Shown here: piece by piece, positions 56,854 to 64,000 of the stretch
How the letters are laid out: each line of letters begins with the position of its first letter
Position numbering within the stretch: the stretch's first letter is position 1
Virus record (IMG/VR): IMGVR_UViG_3300042197_001179
Coordinates: 1 to 64,000 of that record
Strand: one strand, 5' to 3'
DNA length: 64,000 nucleotides
Source: a virus
Position numbers and translations under genes: made by a program
Notes under the pieces: model-generated
The model's input: the letters and a program-made list of their open reading frames with translations, nothing else
The model's database searches: none
Told to the model about the DNA's origin: nothing

Positions 56854-58582
56854 CTCTTACTTTCTTTTCTGCTTCAGCAGAATTATCAGCGGATTGAGAA
56901 ATGGTCTTTTCTTTTTTAGCTGAATCTGCGGAAGAATCTAAATCAGCCACACCTCTGGCAGCTGCTGAGCTTTGCGCCAAAGCAATCCTAGCAGCACGCT
57001 CCGCATGATCTTTCTTAGCTTGCTCAACTTCACCTTTAGGATATCCGCGAAGTAAGCTGGCCGTTTCAGTACCTACAAACCCTGCTTCGTGATCACTTCT
57101 CAAAGTATTGGGGTCAACATCAATTAAAACAGCCTCTTCCAGCTCTTTGTGAATTTGTTTAATTGTAGCATAATCAACTTTATTAGCGATTAAAGTGTCT
57201 ACAATACGTTTAGCCATTTCTATTTGAAAAGTTTTAGAGGGCAATGTAGGTAACACTTCACGCAGTGCCTTAGATTTTTCTAATCTTTGTTCATCTGTTA
57301 CTAATGAATAATTATTGGGGTATGCTATTGTGATTGGTTCAGAATAATTTTCGTATTCTGCCCAAATTTCAGCAATTCTACGCTCACAATGTTCTAACTC
57401 TAATCCAATATTAGACAATCCTTCTTCTTTGCCTTGCTGGTCTTTTTCTTTGCTTATAGCTGAGGCGTTTCTGGATGTTATGTTAGTCAGTGTTAGACCT
57501 ATAAGTTGTCGCATTTCTTGCTTAAGAACTTCTTGCTTCTCCATCGAAACCCTTAATGGGTCTGGTGACGGATTAATGAACGCAGGACGTTCTAAGCCTC
57601 TTGCGTACTTACGACCGTGAGTCACACCAATATCCAGATTATTTGTTTTTGCTTTGTTAGCCTGCGATGAATTACCTTCAGGGGAACTTTCAGCATCTAA
57701 AGAAAGTGGATTATCATCCACAGCCGACCTTAAAAATTGTGAAATTTCAGCTGAAGGATTGTACTGTTCTGTGTAGAATGGGAAATTGCTTTTTTGGGCA
57801 TAGTTCATATCAGAAGACGCCAATTGCAGTGAAGCAATTTGATAATCTGCTACGTCCTCTAATAAAGACTGCCCAATATCCGCCAAAACAAAAGGTATTC
57901 TACGCAAAGTGAGTATGTTCGCGCGTTCAAGTAGTTCAACACCATCAGCATCAAAGAATTGTACGCTCACACCATCAGGCACTAAGCGGTAGAGCCTGTA
58001 CTCATGTTTTGTGTCTGTTACAAGATTAGTCTCTTCATCGACTACATCTACAGTATCACGCAACAGGAGCGTTGTGAAGTTGCCGAATCTGTCTTGCTGC
58101 CAACTTCTAATATCTTCCGCTTTATAGATGTACAAGTACGGTCGAATCTTTTTAGAGTCGGCCTTAGTCATTTTAGGATCAACTGGATCGTTATCAACAT
58201 AGATGCCAACACGTTCAAGAGTAATTAACTCAGGCAAAACACGTTGACCTATGAAACTATTCATCGTGTTGCCATGATAATCTACCCCACCTAACTCACC
58301 ACGACAAGCACGTTGATAAGATTCAGGACCATTGATTCTTGTGATGTCTGTCATTCGCTGATAAATTGCATTTTTAATGTCTAAAATAGCTGCTTTAGCG
58401 TGCGCAGGACTGTAACTTATGTTTTTACGCAGTGCGAAATCAATATCATCTTCACGCGAACTGAACTTTTCCAAGTACTTGACAACAAAATCAGCCCCAC
58501 TTATAAACACATCACGGAATTTCACCCATTGGTGAATTCTTGAAGTGTAGTAAGGGTGTTGTGTTGATGCTATATTTATCAT
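56837..58582 (-). CDS. Portal protein
   Basis: The 581-residue protein follows the terminase, has WVKFRDVFISGADFV near its start, SFIGQRVLPELITLERVGI at about 113-131, and a helical C-terminal half (MRQLIGLTLTNITSRNASA). Its tail (about 510-581) is rich in Ala, Ser, Glu and Lys. It should form the 12-fold DNA gate of the capsid. Size and gene order support the call. AAGGAATC precedes the ATG, which overlaps the terminase stop. Confidence 0.87.
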   Translation of the reverse strand: MINIASTQHPYYTSRIHQWVKFRDVFISGADFVVKYLEKFSSREDDIDFALRKNISYSPAHAKAAILDIKNAIYQRMTDITRINGPESYQRACRGELGGVDYHGNTMNSFIGQRVLPELITLERVGIYVDNDPVDPKMTKADSKKIRPYLYIYKAEDIRSWQQDRFGNFTTLLLRDTVDVVDEETNLVTDTKHEYRLYRLVPDGVSVQFFDADGVELLERANILTLRRIPFVLADIGQSLLEDVADYQIASLQLASSDMNYAQKSNFPFYTEQYNPSAEISQFLRSAVDDNPLSLDAESSPEGNSSQANKAKTNNLDIGVTHGRKYARGLERPAFINPSPDPLRVSMEKQEVLKQEMRQLIGLTLTNITSRNASAISKEKDQQGKEEGLSNIGLELEHCERRIAEIWAEYENYSEPITIAYPNNYSLVTDEQRLEKSKALREVLPTLPSKTFQIEMAKRIVDTLIANKVDYATIKQIHKELEEAVLIDVDPNTLRSDHEAGFVGTETASLLRGYPKGEVEQAKKDHAERAARIALAQSSAAARGVADLDSSADSAKKEKTISQSADNSAEAEKKVRGEASA

Positions 58583-60243
58583 ACAGATTCCTTAATCGAT
58601 TGGTTAGAGGCTAAGCCTGCAGCTAAAAGCAGTGCTAACTCTGAGTATGTCCTAGCGTGAGCAAAGTGATCTTCTTCATTACCCGTAACATATGCACCTA
58701 TGGCGTTGCCTTCTTTATCTTTGCGGTAGATTCTTACAGGAGCTTTCACGTGCGACTTGTACTCTAATGACAAGTCTATTGGGAGAAGAATCTTTTTTCT
58801 GTGAAACCTAGATAAAGACACATCCATCCAAGATGTGCGATCAACAGTCATAGTATGCAAATCTTCTTCGTGAATATTTATCTGTTTGCCAGATACGTTA
58901 TTACCGTAGAAGCATAATTTAACATGTCCCCAAAATCGTTGAGCAAATTCTAAAGCTTTTCGTCGCTCAGGATTAGCGTCAATAACCACATAGTTAATCA
59001 TATACTTTTTGATTAATGTATCAAGCTCTTCAAAATGTGCCACTTTTCCTTCAAATAACACTTTGCAAATTGCAGAAGTGTTTAAATCTATTGATGGAGT
59101 AGTTGGATCCATGAACCATTGGTCTATTTCAAAATGTAGCCACTTACCGACGTCAACGCCCATTGTTATTAAGGCGTTCATAGGCGAACTAGGTTGCTTT
59201 TTATAGATTTGCCGTTTTTGACAGTCTAAAATTATGGCGTCTGTAATACGCGAACCTTCAGGTTCATGCGTCAGCCCTAATTTAGAGTTGTAAAACTCTT
59301 GCTCATCCCCAGGATTCGTTTGCCCTCGCAAGTAGCTGATTGCTAAATCAGCGGGTTTTACAGTCATTGAATAAAGCTGATTAACATGGAAGCCGCGTAT
59401 TGTACGATCACTATGCGTAGCCACCCACTTAGATGTGTGTTCTGTCAACCAATCTTTTTTAGTTTCGTGCTCTAATCTGTGCTTACATTCTTTGCATTTT
59501 AAGTAACTATCGTATACAGAGGGCTCAATAGGGGATTCGGCAGTAATCACTAAACACTCTGGAAAAGTCAACTCTGTGTAACGACTGCAACAAGGGCACT
59601 TGAAAAAATAATGATCTTGAGAACTTTGTCGGAACCAGATATTGATACCTTGATTATCTACTGTAGGTGTGGATAGTAAAAAGATTTGCTTTTCTACTTG
59701 TCCACTAGTTCGCTCGAAAGCAAGTTTCAGATTGTCCTGATTCATTTCATCTACTTCGTCTGCAACTATCATAGCTACTGGCAAAGATTTAAGCTGTGAC
59801 CGGCTACGACTGCCGCGGATAAATAGATTTGCAGTACCAGAACGTTTGTGTCCAATGTTTTTCACATCTGAGAAAAGATTTTGTAGATGCGGAGACATTT
59901 CTAAAGCAGGGTCAAATCGGGAGGTTGAAAAGTCTGATGCGTCAGGTGTTGACGCTGGCAAAATATACAATACTGACTTACCATGTACGTCAATATTGTA
60001 AAAGACTTTATTCAACGCTGTCTCAGTAAAAGCTAACTGAGCACCTTTTTGACCAACCATCATTTCAGCTTCACAATCATGCATCTCTCTAGCCCAAGGA
60101 TGGTGCTGAAATGACCATTTTCCTGGGAAAGGTTGACCCATGACGCGGTAAGATTCTGCCCATTTTGAACAAGTAGTGATTGCGTGACGCTGCAAGCCTG
60201 TTGCAATTCTATCACGCATCAATTGCAACAAGGCAGCACTCAC
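58579..60243 (-). CDS. Terminase large subunit (GpA-like)
   Basis: The motor pumps DNA into the procapsid and cuts it. The 554-residue protein has a P-loop variant VGQKGAQLAFTET (63-75), Walker B MIVADEVDEM (158-167), a zinc site CPCC...CKEC (216-219, 250-253) and nuclease acids in MGVDVGKW (Asp364) and VVIDANPE (Asp422). These mark the lambda GpA family, whose members often make cohesive ends. It starts with GTG overlapping the TGA of the gene upstream (GTGA). Confidence 0.92.
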   Translation of the reverse strand: MSAALLQLMRDRIATGLQRHAITTCSKWAESYRVMGQPFPGKWSFQHHPWAREMHDCEAEMMVGQKGAQLAFTETALNKVFYNIDVHGKSVLYILPASTPDASDFSTSRFDPALEMSPHLQNLFSDVKNIGHKRSGTANLFIRGSRSRSQLKSLPVAMIVADEVDEMNQDNLKLAFERTSGQVEKQIFLLSTPTVDNQGINIWFRQSSQDHYFFKCPCCSRYTELTFPECLVITAESPIEPSVYDSYLKCKECKHRLEHETKKDWLTEHTSKWVATHSDRTIRGFHVNQLYSMTVKPADLAISYLRGQTNPGDEQEFYNSKLGLTHEPEGSRITDAIILDCQKRQIYKKQPSSPMNALITMGVDVGKWLHFEIDQWFMDPTTPSIDLNTSAICKVLFEGKVAHFEELDTLIKKYMINYVVIDANPERRKALEFAQRFWGHVKLCFYGNNVSGKQINIHEEDLHTMTVDRTSWMDVSLSRFHRKKILLPIDLSLEYKSHVKAPVRIYRKDKEGNAIGAYVTGNEEDHFAHARTYSELALLLAAGLASNQSIKESV

Positions 60244-61679
60244 GGTGACCCCTTAATTGAAGGTAATTCAAACGAGTTCTCATCCGGTACAGTGAAAGTT
60301 ACCCAATCACCGTTACCTCTACGCACTGAATAAGTGTCACCACGTACTAAATTAGTGAATTGTGCTAAACCAAATTCATCACTTTTTACAGTACGTACAG
60401 TGGCGTCGAACGCGTAGTTTGTAGGTTGTGACGTTTTCAACATCTTTAAGTCAACACGAACATTTGCAGCTACGTTGCCAGCTTCATCGAAACAGAAAAG
60501 ATAACCAGTAGAATAATCAAGACTCATGCTAGGCGATATGTTTATGGCTGTTAGCTCTATTGTGAAAGTTTCAGTAGTTGTAACTAAGATTGTTTCAGGT
60601 GTGTGCATGTAATTTGATTTAGTGGCACTTACAGTGTAAGCACCTGCGTCTAATGCAAACACGGCTTCACCATTGGAATCTGTTTCTTGCGTCATTCCAT
60701 CGACACGTACAGTTACACCTGCTAACGTCGGGGACGTTGTGATTGTGACCACATACGCACCGATTCCAGAATCGACATCTGACACTTTAACGTGTGCGTG
60801 TACGTTATTGTTTGTGAATGTAAGCTGATCAGTCTTGGCTTTGACAGCTGACAAATTAGCGAAACCGCCCAACAGTGTGGCTTGCAAGGCAAGACCGTTT
60901 TGAATCGCGGTGATGGCTCCGGCGTCGAATGCAGAGGCTTGGATTGCTCCGTCAGCGAATCCGCCCACAAAAACCTCTGGATTAACGGGGAGACTATGCT
61001 GCGTCGGGTCATACGACCCCGCCGGTCCTTCGTCATAGAGAGGAGCATTGATCCATGTAGCTTCCAGTGCTTCACCCGCCCCATACGTGAGGTCGAAGTC
61101 TGAGCGAAGAATGGCATGGAAACCAGTCCGCGTGATTCCCGTAAGTGACGTTATGGAGGATTGGATGCTTCCAAAGGAGCTACCGAGCGAAGTGGTAATC
61201 TGTGCTACAGCACTCTCGTCCAGTGTGTAGACCAGTAACACGCCGTTAATCAAGCCACCCGTCGTGTCAATCGGTCCACCGTTGACAATCTGAGGTACGT
61301 TTGTGCTGGTGATGGCCGAAGTAATCTGAGCGGTCGTCGGGACAGCGTTGCTCAGATTCGTTAATCCCAGGTTCGTCACAGCATAAGGGTCGAAGGCGAC
61401 CACTTGCACCAGAAGATCGACCGGCTCCGCACCAGCGTAGGTAATGTTGATTGCCGCAAAGCCCAGAGTGTTGAGGTCCGTGCTAAGCGGGGTCCAGATG
61501 TACCATCCGTTACCGAGTTCGGCGATTGTCGGAGATGTAAGTGTGTTAAAAGATGCGCCGTTCTCGGAGAGCTTGATTGTGATGCTCCCGACCGTCGCTC
61601 CGGTGACAGGAGAGGTCTTGTCACTGGATGACACAAGCAGAAAAGGCATAGGACGGGTGTCGGCGGATTTATACAGCAT
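60240..61679 (-). CDS. Putative virion surface protein with Ig/CNA-like domains
   Basis: The 479-residue protein is Thr/Ser/Ala-rich. The N-terminal part (about 1-100) is a beta domain (PFLLVSSSDKTSPVTGATVG). The middle has FDAGAITAIQNGLALQATLL, an amphipathic helical linker seen in some phage structural proteins. Then come two carboxypeptidase-regulatory-like beta domains (about 300-375 and 390-470, AGVTVRVDGMTQETDSNGEA type). It may decorate the head or tail. GGAGCG precedes the ATG at 61679. Its location upstream of the terminase is unusual for a tail protein. Confidence 0.58.
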   Translation of the reverse strand: MLYKSADTRPMPFLLVSSSDKTSPVTGATVGSITIKLSENGASFNTLTSPTIAELGNGWYIWTPLSTDLNTLGFAAINITYAGAEPVDLLVQVVAFDPYAVTNLGLTNLSNAVPTTAQITSAITSTNVPQIVNGGPIDTTGGLINGVLLVYTLDESAVAQITTSLGSSFGSIQSSITSLTGITRTGFHAILRSDFDLTYGAGEALEATWINAPLYDEGPAGSYDPTQHSLPVNPEVFVGGFADGAIQASAFDAGAITAIQNGLALQATLLGGFANLSAVKAKTDQLTFTNNNVHAHVKVSDVDSGIGAYVVTITTSPTLAGVTVRVDGMTQETDSNGEAVFALDAGAYTVSATKSNYMHTPETILVTTTETFTIELTAINISPSMSLDYSTGYLFCFDEAGNVAANVRVDLKMLKTSQPTNYAFDATVRTVKSDEFGLAQFTNLVRGDTYSVRRGNGDWVTFTVPDENSFELPSIKGSP

Positions 61680-62505
61680 GGATGACGCTCCTTCCGGCAC
61701 GGAATTGATTCATCTTTCTGGGGAAAAGATTCGTTCTACGGGTTGCAGCAGCGAGACTCATGAGGCTTCGTCGTGGACGCATGAAGCAGAAGGGGTCGTC
61801 CAGCAGATAGCTGACATCCTCATCCGTCAACATACGCTGCCAGAGAGCCGCACCTTGCATGATTACGTTGGTATGGGATGCGTCGCGTCGTCCACAAAAC
61901 GTGATGGTGTTCAAGAATCCAGCAGGAGCCAGCGTGCTTGAGAGTGCGGCAATGCCACCAGAACCGGTCCTGAAAGCGTTGGCTCCGTCGAAATGCCACA
62001 TACGGGTTGAAGCAGCAGCAGGATCGACAGAACAAACAGAGATGATTCCGTTGCCACGAGCCACACCGCCGCCAAGTTGGCCGTAGAACGACCCTCCGAC
62101 GAACACAGAATCGACACTTGTACCCCACTCAACCACATCACCGGAACCGAAGAATAGACCAAGCACCCTCTCGGTATTTGCGGAAGTTGGCGTGGTCTGT
62201 CCCACCCACATCACGGAGAACGGAAGAGTTGATGTCAGCACCCGCAATCCGTTGACACCAAGCCTGCCAGACGCAGTGGACTGTATTCCTCTCCCCCACA
62301 AACCCACGCGAGAGACAACGCTCGCAGCGGGATAACCTTTGTCGGTGTGTCGCTGTCCTGTGACGATATTCCGAGCGAACATCTTGGAGCCAGTGGAGGC
62401 GGATGGTGCGGGGTGGTCCTCAAGCGGATAGAACGCTTTCAGTCCATCCGCAAGGTGGTGTCCGTGTTGAACAACGCACGAGGATGGTTTAGCGGGGTAT
62501 TGCAT
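61669..62505 (-). CDS. LamG/concanavalin-like structural protein
   Basis: A 278-residue beta protein with HHLADGLKAFYPLED near its start and GAALWQRMLTDEDVSYLLDD at about 220-239, before PFCFMRPRR. That end (alpha-helix, x-DPF-x-xFRP) is typical of LamG-like jelly-roll domains in phage and bacterial surface proteins. Glycan binding on the virion is a reasonable guess. It overlaps the next gene by 11 bases. Confidence 0.65.
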   Translation of the reverse strand: MQYPAKPSSCVVQHGHHLADGLKAFYPLEDHPAPSASTGSKMFARNIVTGQRHTDKGYPAASVVSRVGLWGRGIQSTASGRLGVNGLRVLTSTLPFSVMWVGQTTPTSANTERVLGLFFGSGDVVEWGTSVDSVFVGGSFYGQLGGGVARGNGIISVCSVDPAAASTRMWHFDGANAFRTGSGGIAALSSTLAPAGFLNTITFCGRRDASHTNVIMQGAALWQRMLTDEDVSYLLDDPFCFMRPRRSLMSLAAATRRTNLFPRKMNQFRAGRSVIHAV

Positions 62506-62507
62506 AA

Positions 62508-62876
62508 TTAACCTACACTAGAAGATTCGTGGAAGATTGCCTCGACGGTGACGTCCTGTGCCGTATTCCCGGTGTACACGCTCCTAATATACATAACATG
62601 CTCTGGAATCACAATGTTAAACGGGTACGGCTGATTGGCTGTGACACCAGCGGTTTGCTCAGCTAGCGTGAACCAGTTGCTGCCGTCGATAGATGCGTCG
62701 ATACGTGCGGTGCAGCCGATGGTCGGTCCTGTGCCTCCGTTGGTAATCTTTGACTGGACCAGTCCACCGAACGTAGTGCGGAGGTCGAGTATGGCAGATG
62801 TTGTTGATGCAGGTGACACACCGTTGGTAGCCGACACTTGAAGGGTACGCCCTGTTTTGTTTGGGTTAGTTGGCAA
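62508..62876 (-). CDS. Small beta-rich structural protein
   Basis: A 122-residue protein with ARIDASIDGSNWFTLAEQTA (about 58-77), a beta-sandwich pattern common in phage and virion accessory proteins. It lies in the first genes of the late operon. Possible decoration protein; function not proven. Confidence 0.58.
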   Translation of the reverse strand: MPTNPNKTGRTLQVSATNGVSPASTTSAILDLRTTFGGLVQSKITNGGTGPTIGCTARIDASIDGSNWFTLAEQTAGVTANQPYPFNIVIPEHVMYIRSVYTGNTAQDVTVEAIFHESSSVG

Positions 62877-63264
62877 TGGGAACCTCCGTCTTCCATGTCA
62901 TGCCGTCGGTGCAGTTGAGGTAGCACTGTTCGGTGGCATCGACCGTTACGCCATCCACCTTTTTGTAGTACCTAACCTCAGTCTGCACAGGAGCCGGTTG
63001 GTCTGGGACATCTTCCATACCTAGAGTGTTGATCTCCGCGACTTCCTCCGGCGTGAAGACTCCGTTTGTTTGCAAGGCGGTGAGTGTCGCTTGCGTCTTC
63101 GGGTGACGAAGCTCAACACCGTTGCCGCGAAGCTGGATCAGGACTTCTTTCATCAACACATCTGTTTCCGCTAAAGCATTAAGCTTAGCGAGTATTGACG
63201 CCCCTGACGGGAGCGTTGTCAAAGCCAATGTGGTGACGAAGTAGTGATTAATCGGTTGAAGCAT
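62866..63264 (-). CDS. Hypothetical protein, 132 residues
   Basis: An alpha/beta protein with a helical middle (ILAKLNALAETDVLMKEVLI) and a C-terminal beta segment with two Cys. TGGAG precedes the ATG at 63264. It overlaps both neighbours. It may be a minor structural protein; no family recognised. Confidence 0.58.
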   Translation of the reverse strand: MLQPINHYFVTTLALTTLPSGASILAKLNALAETDVLMKEVLIQLRGNGVELRHPKTQATLTALQTNGVFTPEEVAEINTLGMEDVPDQPAPVQTEVRYYKKVDGVTVDATEQCYLNCTDGMTWKTEVPIAN

Positions 63265-63808
63265 CGTTATTCTCCAGTAATCTAGTGTCAGACAACTCAC
63301 CCAAGATTCTGTCAGCGATGAGACTGACCAAAGCCTCATCTTCAACAGTTTCAGTGATGATTGTAATAATCGCATTCGCAAAATTCAGGAGTTGCTGTTT
63401 ATCAAGCAGCATTCCCATGTTAAACTCTAACTTGTGACAGGACTTGACCACTGTGTCAATCTTCATCACAAGATCAGAAATCGGACCAGACATGAGCAAT
63501 AAATCTGTAGCGTCCTTACACATGTTAAGACGCTCTTCAAGCATGATTCTTAGAATACCGACTTCTTCACGTAGAGACTTGACACCGGTAGAATTGGCTT
63601 TTTCTAAGACTTTAGCGTGCCATTGTGTTAATCGGTAATTCTGCAAACTTTGCCTTCGCTGTGCAGCCTGTTGTTGCGAGCCTCCGTGTGCTACGCAGTA
63701 GATAGTGTTCTCCATAGCAGCAGAAGGACATTGTCCATTGCGAGTGATTCCTTGGCAACGATTTGGGGCATCGTCTGCCACACGCTTTGCATTAGGTAAT
63801 TCTTGCAT
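63248..63808 (-). CDS. Putative terminase small subunit
   Basis: The 186-residue protein is first in the late operon. It has a small Cys/His cluster RCQGITRNGQCPSAAMENTI, then YCVAHGG (about 17-43), a motif I have seen in phage proteins near terminases. A helical remainder has coiled coils (about 50-180). Position before the structural genes, size and helical nature suit a small terminase that recognises packaging DNA, though other genes separate it from the large subunit. AAGGG precedes ATG 63808. Confidence 0.5.
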   Translation of the reverse strand: MQELPNAKRVADDAPNRCQGITRNGQCPSAAMENTIYCVAHGGSQQQAAQRRQSLQNYRLTQWHAKVLEKANSTGVKSLREEVGILRIMLEERLNMCKDATDLLLMSGPISDLVMKIDTVVKSCHKLEFNMGMLLDKQQLLNFANAIITIITETVEDEALVSLIADRILGELSDTRLLENNDASTD

Positions 63809-64000
63809 TTTTATAGGCCCTTGATTCCGAAATCCTGACAATTCTACGCTACACTAGCGCAGTCTCTATACAACCATACGTCAGAAAAAATTTTTTATTC
63901 CGGTGTGATTTTAATTCATTGTCTGGATCTTGGAATCGCACCTTGCGTCTTTAACCCACCCTGCAAACAAAATTTAACTTTGTGGCGCAGGGTAGAGGGC
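63809..64000 (-). promoter_or_regulatory. Late-operon leader with GGAAT-N16-CGTA element
   Basis: Read leftward, GGAAT (63897-63901) and CGTA (63877-63880) are 16 bases apart within GGAATAAA-N11-GACGTATGG. This matches the two arms at 32.1 kb. It stands about 70 bases before the first late start codon. It is the best candidate for the late promoter. Nothing else is evident to the end of the window apart from AT-rich DNA. Confidence 0.65.

Overview
The window looks like most of the genome of a virulent tailed bacteriophage with a long non-contractile tail. It encodes a GpA-like large terminase, a portal, a scaffold, a P22-coat-like major capsid protein, head-tail connectors, a tail tube, a frameshifted tail-assembly chaperone, a 1520-residue tape measure and a tail hub. 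I found no integrase, excisionase or CI-like repressor and no tail sheath. Strong Shine-Dalgarno sites precede most genes. A lipobox protein with C-terminal membrane segments suggests a Gram-negative host. The host cannot be named from sequence alone. I also recognised no endolysin, so a small part of the genome may lie outside the window.

Layout. Positions 1-612 are non-coding and repeat-rich: 23-bp tandem repeats, a TC tract and the terminator of the left operon. From 613 to 31945 all genes read leftward. This arm holds class II ribonucleotide reductase (nrdJ), a GHKL-like ATPase, a glycosyltransferase, a PD-(D/E)XK nuclease and then 6.3-20.5 kb of small tightly coupled accessory genes. Those include several paralogous families, zinc ribbons, one-helix membrane proteins, a MazG-like pyrophosphohydrolase, four tRNAs, DNA ligase, dCMP deaminase and a small sigma factor. 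Further upstream are a cysteine-peptidase-like protein, NYN and VRR-NUC nucleases, family A DNA polymerase, two ParB-like proteins, two DNA methyltransferases and a SNF2-type helicase. A divergent regulatory region (31946-32342) separates this arm from a short rightward operon (32343-37480) with primase-helicase, a P-loop kinase, a Dam-type methylase and a DEDDh exonuclease. A bidirectional terminator at 37490-37513 ends it. The late operon then runs leftward from 63808 to 37520 with all the structural genes.

Control signals. Three operon starts share a bipartite element, GGAAT-N16-CGTA inside GGAATAAW-N11-GACGTAWGG. Two copies form the arms of a large inverted repeat at about 32.1 kb and one precedes the late operon. 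The spacing resembles promoters of small alternative sigma factors, and the phage encodes such a factor at 19895-20524. That gene sits just behind a sigma70-type promoter carried in a perfect 96-bp duplication, whose other copy lies at 15954-16049. Together these suggest a host-sigma to phage-sigma cascade. Other regulatory features are a perfect T TTT TTA slippery heptamer in the tail chaperone gene, three UUAACG-loop hairpins placed just upstream of Shine-Dalgarno sites, and a recurring GATTTGATTA motif in non-coding DNA.

Many genes overlap by 1-4 bases (ATGA, GTGA, TGATG, TAATG), so translational coupling is the rule. Several genes of 41-52 codons were found by following these overlaps.
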